Below, in pieces: positions 62,536 through 64,000 of a DNA stretch of 64,000 bases (positions within the stretch are counted from its first letter, which is position 1; every line of letters starts with the position of its first letter). Location of the stretch: positions 1 through 64,000 of the forward strand of contig NZ_NNBK01000024.1 of the NCBI RefSeq assembly GCF_002803075.1, given 5' to 3'. Under the pieces are notes generated by a model. That model made no database searches. It was not told the origin of the DNA and was given only the letters and a program-made list of their open reading frames with translations. The position numbers and the translations under genes are program-made. The DNA comes from Streptomyces sp. CB01373 (lineage in GTDB: Bacteria > Actinomycetota > Actinomycetes > Streptomycetales > Streptomycetaceae).

Positions 62536-64000
62536 TCGTCGGCCGCCGCCGCGGGCAGCGCCGCGGCGGGCCGCTGCCAGCCGCGCGATCCGCGCGCCCG
62601 CAGCCACGCCGTCGTCTCCTCCGGCGGCATCGCGGCCGCGACGAGCCAGCCCTGTACGGCGTCGCAGCCGAGGTCCCGCAGCCGTTCCCAGGTCTCGTCG
62701 TCCTCGACGCCCTCCGCGACGACCAGCAGGCCGAGGGAGTGCGCGAGGTCGACGGTGCAGCGCACGATCTCGGCGTCCTCGGTGTCGACCGCCAGCCGGG
62801 CCACGAACGAGCGGTCGATCTTCAGCTCGCTCACCGGCAGCCGGCGCAGGTGCACCAGCGAGGAGTAGCCGGTGCCGAAGTCGTCCAGCGACATCTTCAC
62901 ACCGTGCCCGGTCAGGGCGTGCAGGGTGTCGGCGGCCCGCTGCGGGTCCTCGAGCAGGACGTGCTCGGTGATCTCCAGCTGGAGCGCTCCGGCCGGCACG
63001 CCGTGCCGGGCCAGCCGCGCGGCCACCGAACCGGCGAACCCGGGTATGTGCACATCGCGCGGGGAGACGTTGACCGCGACCGGCACGTACAGGCCCTGGG
63101 CCCGCCACCGGGCGACCTGCGCGAGCGCGGTCTCCAGCACGTACTCCGTCAGATGGGGCATCAGGCCCGAGGACTCGGCGATCGCTATGAACTCGTCCGG
63201 CGGCACCTTGCCGCGCTCGGGGTGCACCCAGCGGACCAGCGCCTCCAGTCCCGCGACCTGCCCGTCGAAGCGGACCTTCGGCTGGTAGTGCAGCTGGACC
63301 TCGTGGGCGTCGAGGGCCCGGCGCAGATCGCCCAGCAGCCCCAGCCGGTCGGGGGTGTTGGAGTCACGCTTGGACTCGTAGACCTCCACGCCCGTGCGGT
63401 CCCGCTTGGCCTGGTACATCGCCACATCCGCCCGGCGCAGCATGCCTTCGGCGTCCTGGGCGTGGTCGGGGAAGACGGCGACTCCCGCGCTGGCCTCCAG
63501 GACCAGGGTGAGTCCGTCGAGGTCGAGCGGGGAGCTGAGGACGGTGACCAGGGCGCGCGCGATCCGGGTCGCGGACGTCGTGGAGTCGGCGACCGGCAGC
63601 AGCACGGCGAACTCGTCGCCGCCGAGCCGCGCGGCCTCCGCCCCGCGCGGCAGCGCCTGCCGCAGCCGGTCCGCGATCTGCAACAGCAGCCGGTCCCCGG
63701 CGAGATGACCGAGTGTGTCGTTGACCGAACGGAACCGGTCCAGGTCGATCAGCATCAGCGCGGACCGGGCACCGATGCGTTCGGCGTCGTCCAGGGCGGT
63801 CCAGATGCGCTCCAGGAGCCACTGCCGGTTGGGCAGTCCGGTCAGCGGGTCGCGGAGCTGCTCCTCGGCCCGGGCGCGGGCTATCCACAGGGAGGAGTCG
63901 AGGGCGATGAGCGGGACGGCGAACAGCGGCAGCAGGACGGGTTTGGCCACGGCCACGACGCAGACCAGCGGGGAGATGCCGAGCAGGGCGACGGCGACCA
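62532..64000 (-). CDS. rmdB: Membrane GGDEF-EAL c-di-GMP protein (5' end outside window)
   Basis: About 489 residues of the C-terminus are visible, starting in membrane spans (LLPLFAVPLIAL), then GGDEF (RLGGDEFAVLL) and EAL domains. The EAL domain keeps EALVRW, DDFGTGYSSL and AEGVE, so it should hydrolyse c-di-GMP; the GGDEF motif is intact, but the I-site position reads RGAE rather than RxxD. The place next to gatC fits S. coelicolor rmdB (SCO5495), reported as a phosphodiesterase affecting aerial mycelium; that match is from memory. Confidence 0.88.
   Translation of the reverse strand, partial: VAVALLGISPLVCVVAVAKPVLLPLFAVPLIALDSSLWIARARAEEQLRDPLTGLPNRQWLLERIWTALDDAERIGARSALMLIDLDRFRSVNDTLGHLAGDRLLLQIADRLRQALPRGAEAARLGGDEFAVLLPVADSTTSATRIARALVTVLSSPLDLDGLTLVLEASAGVAVFPDHAQDAEGMLRRADVAMYQAKRDRTGVEVYESKRDSNTPDRLGLLGDLRRALDAHEVQLHYQPKVRFDGQVAGLEALVRWVHPERGKVPPDEFIAIAESSGLMPHLTEYVLETALAQVARWRAQGLYVPVAVNVSPRDVHIPGFAGSVAARLARHGVPAGALQLEITEHVLLEDPQRAADTLHALTGHGVKMSLDDFGTGYSSLVHLRRLPVSELKIDRSFVARLAVDTEDAEIVRCTVDLAHSLGLLVVAEGVEDDETWERLRDLGCDAVQGWLVAAAMPPEETTAWLRARGSRGWQRPAAALPAAAADE

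Overview
The window is chromosomal DNA from a Streptomyces, or a very close relative. It has very high G+C, GTG and TTG starts, GC-rich ribosome sites and dense operons. It carries actinomycete-specific families: conservons, an acyl-CoA carboxylase epsilon subunit, DUF742, DUF6191 and LAL regulators. Gene order matches, from memory, the Streptomyces coelicolor core region from about SCO5544 down to SCO5495. Most of it is conserved core genome. I see no prophage, transposase, CRISPR array, tRNA or rRNA.

Layout. 1-8410: two tandem conservons on the + strand (cvnA-B-C-D twice; the first cvnA is cut by the window edge). Their cvnD copies share a 519-bp stretch that reads as identical, which suggests gene conversion. 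8569-10407: accB-accE of the essential acyl-CoA carboxylase. 10681-20029: secreted and housekeeping genes (M15-like secreted protein, YceI, a Gly-rich membrane protein, a divergent GH3/GH30 glycosidase pair, a GOLPH3-like protein and a VOC protein). 20083-21687: cimA, with a terminator-like leader. 22039-23130: a secreted beta-propeller. 23243-27832: a tight five-gene unit, ureAB-ureC-aguA-Cys-rich protein-tetR. It encodes an orphan urease whose flap cysteine is replaced by valine, and a palindromic operator lies at its promoter. 28051-28741: a permease remnant followed by two abutting MITE-like elements.

28876-44948 is amino-acid metabolism: ilvE, leuB, a 43-aa basic protein, a peptidase-like hydrolase, proline catabolism (pruA, putA and a divergent PucR regulator), a TetR/MFS efflux pair with three operator boxes, serA, and ilvB-ilvN-ilvC behind a branched-chain attenuator (leader MRTRILVLGQRVG). 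44982-64000: a membrane GGDEF protein with a degenerate EAL domain, a 2-hydroxyacid dehydrogenase, an aldo/keto reductase, a PQQ-type sugar dehydrogenase lipoprotein, DUF6191, a LAL regulator, an MMPL transporter, the gatCAB amidotransferase genes with an 80-aa protein between gatA and gatB, and a second GGDEF-EAL protein cut by the right edge.

Functional links. cimA, ilvBNC, ilvE and leuB supply most branched-chain amino-acid steps, and two of these units carry attenuation-like leaders. Proline oxidation sits opposite its likely activator. Two c-di-GMP proteins lie about 15 kb apart, one apparently synthase only and one with both motifs intact. Numbers quoted from S. coelicolor are recollection, not a database result. 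The best candidate for an undescribed system is the ureAB-ureC-aguA-Cys-rich-tetR unit.
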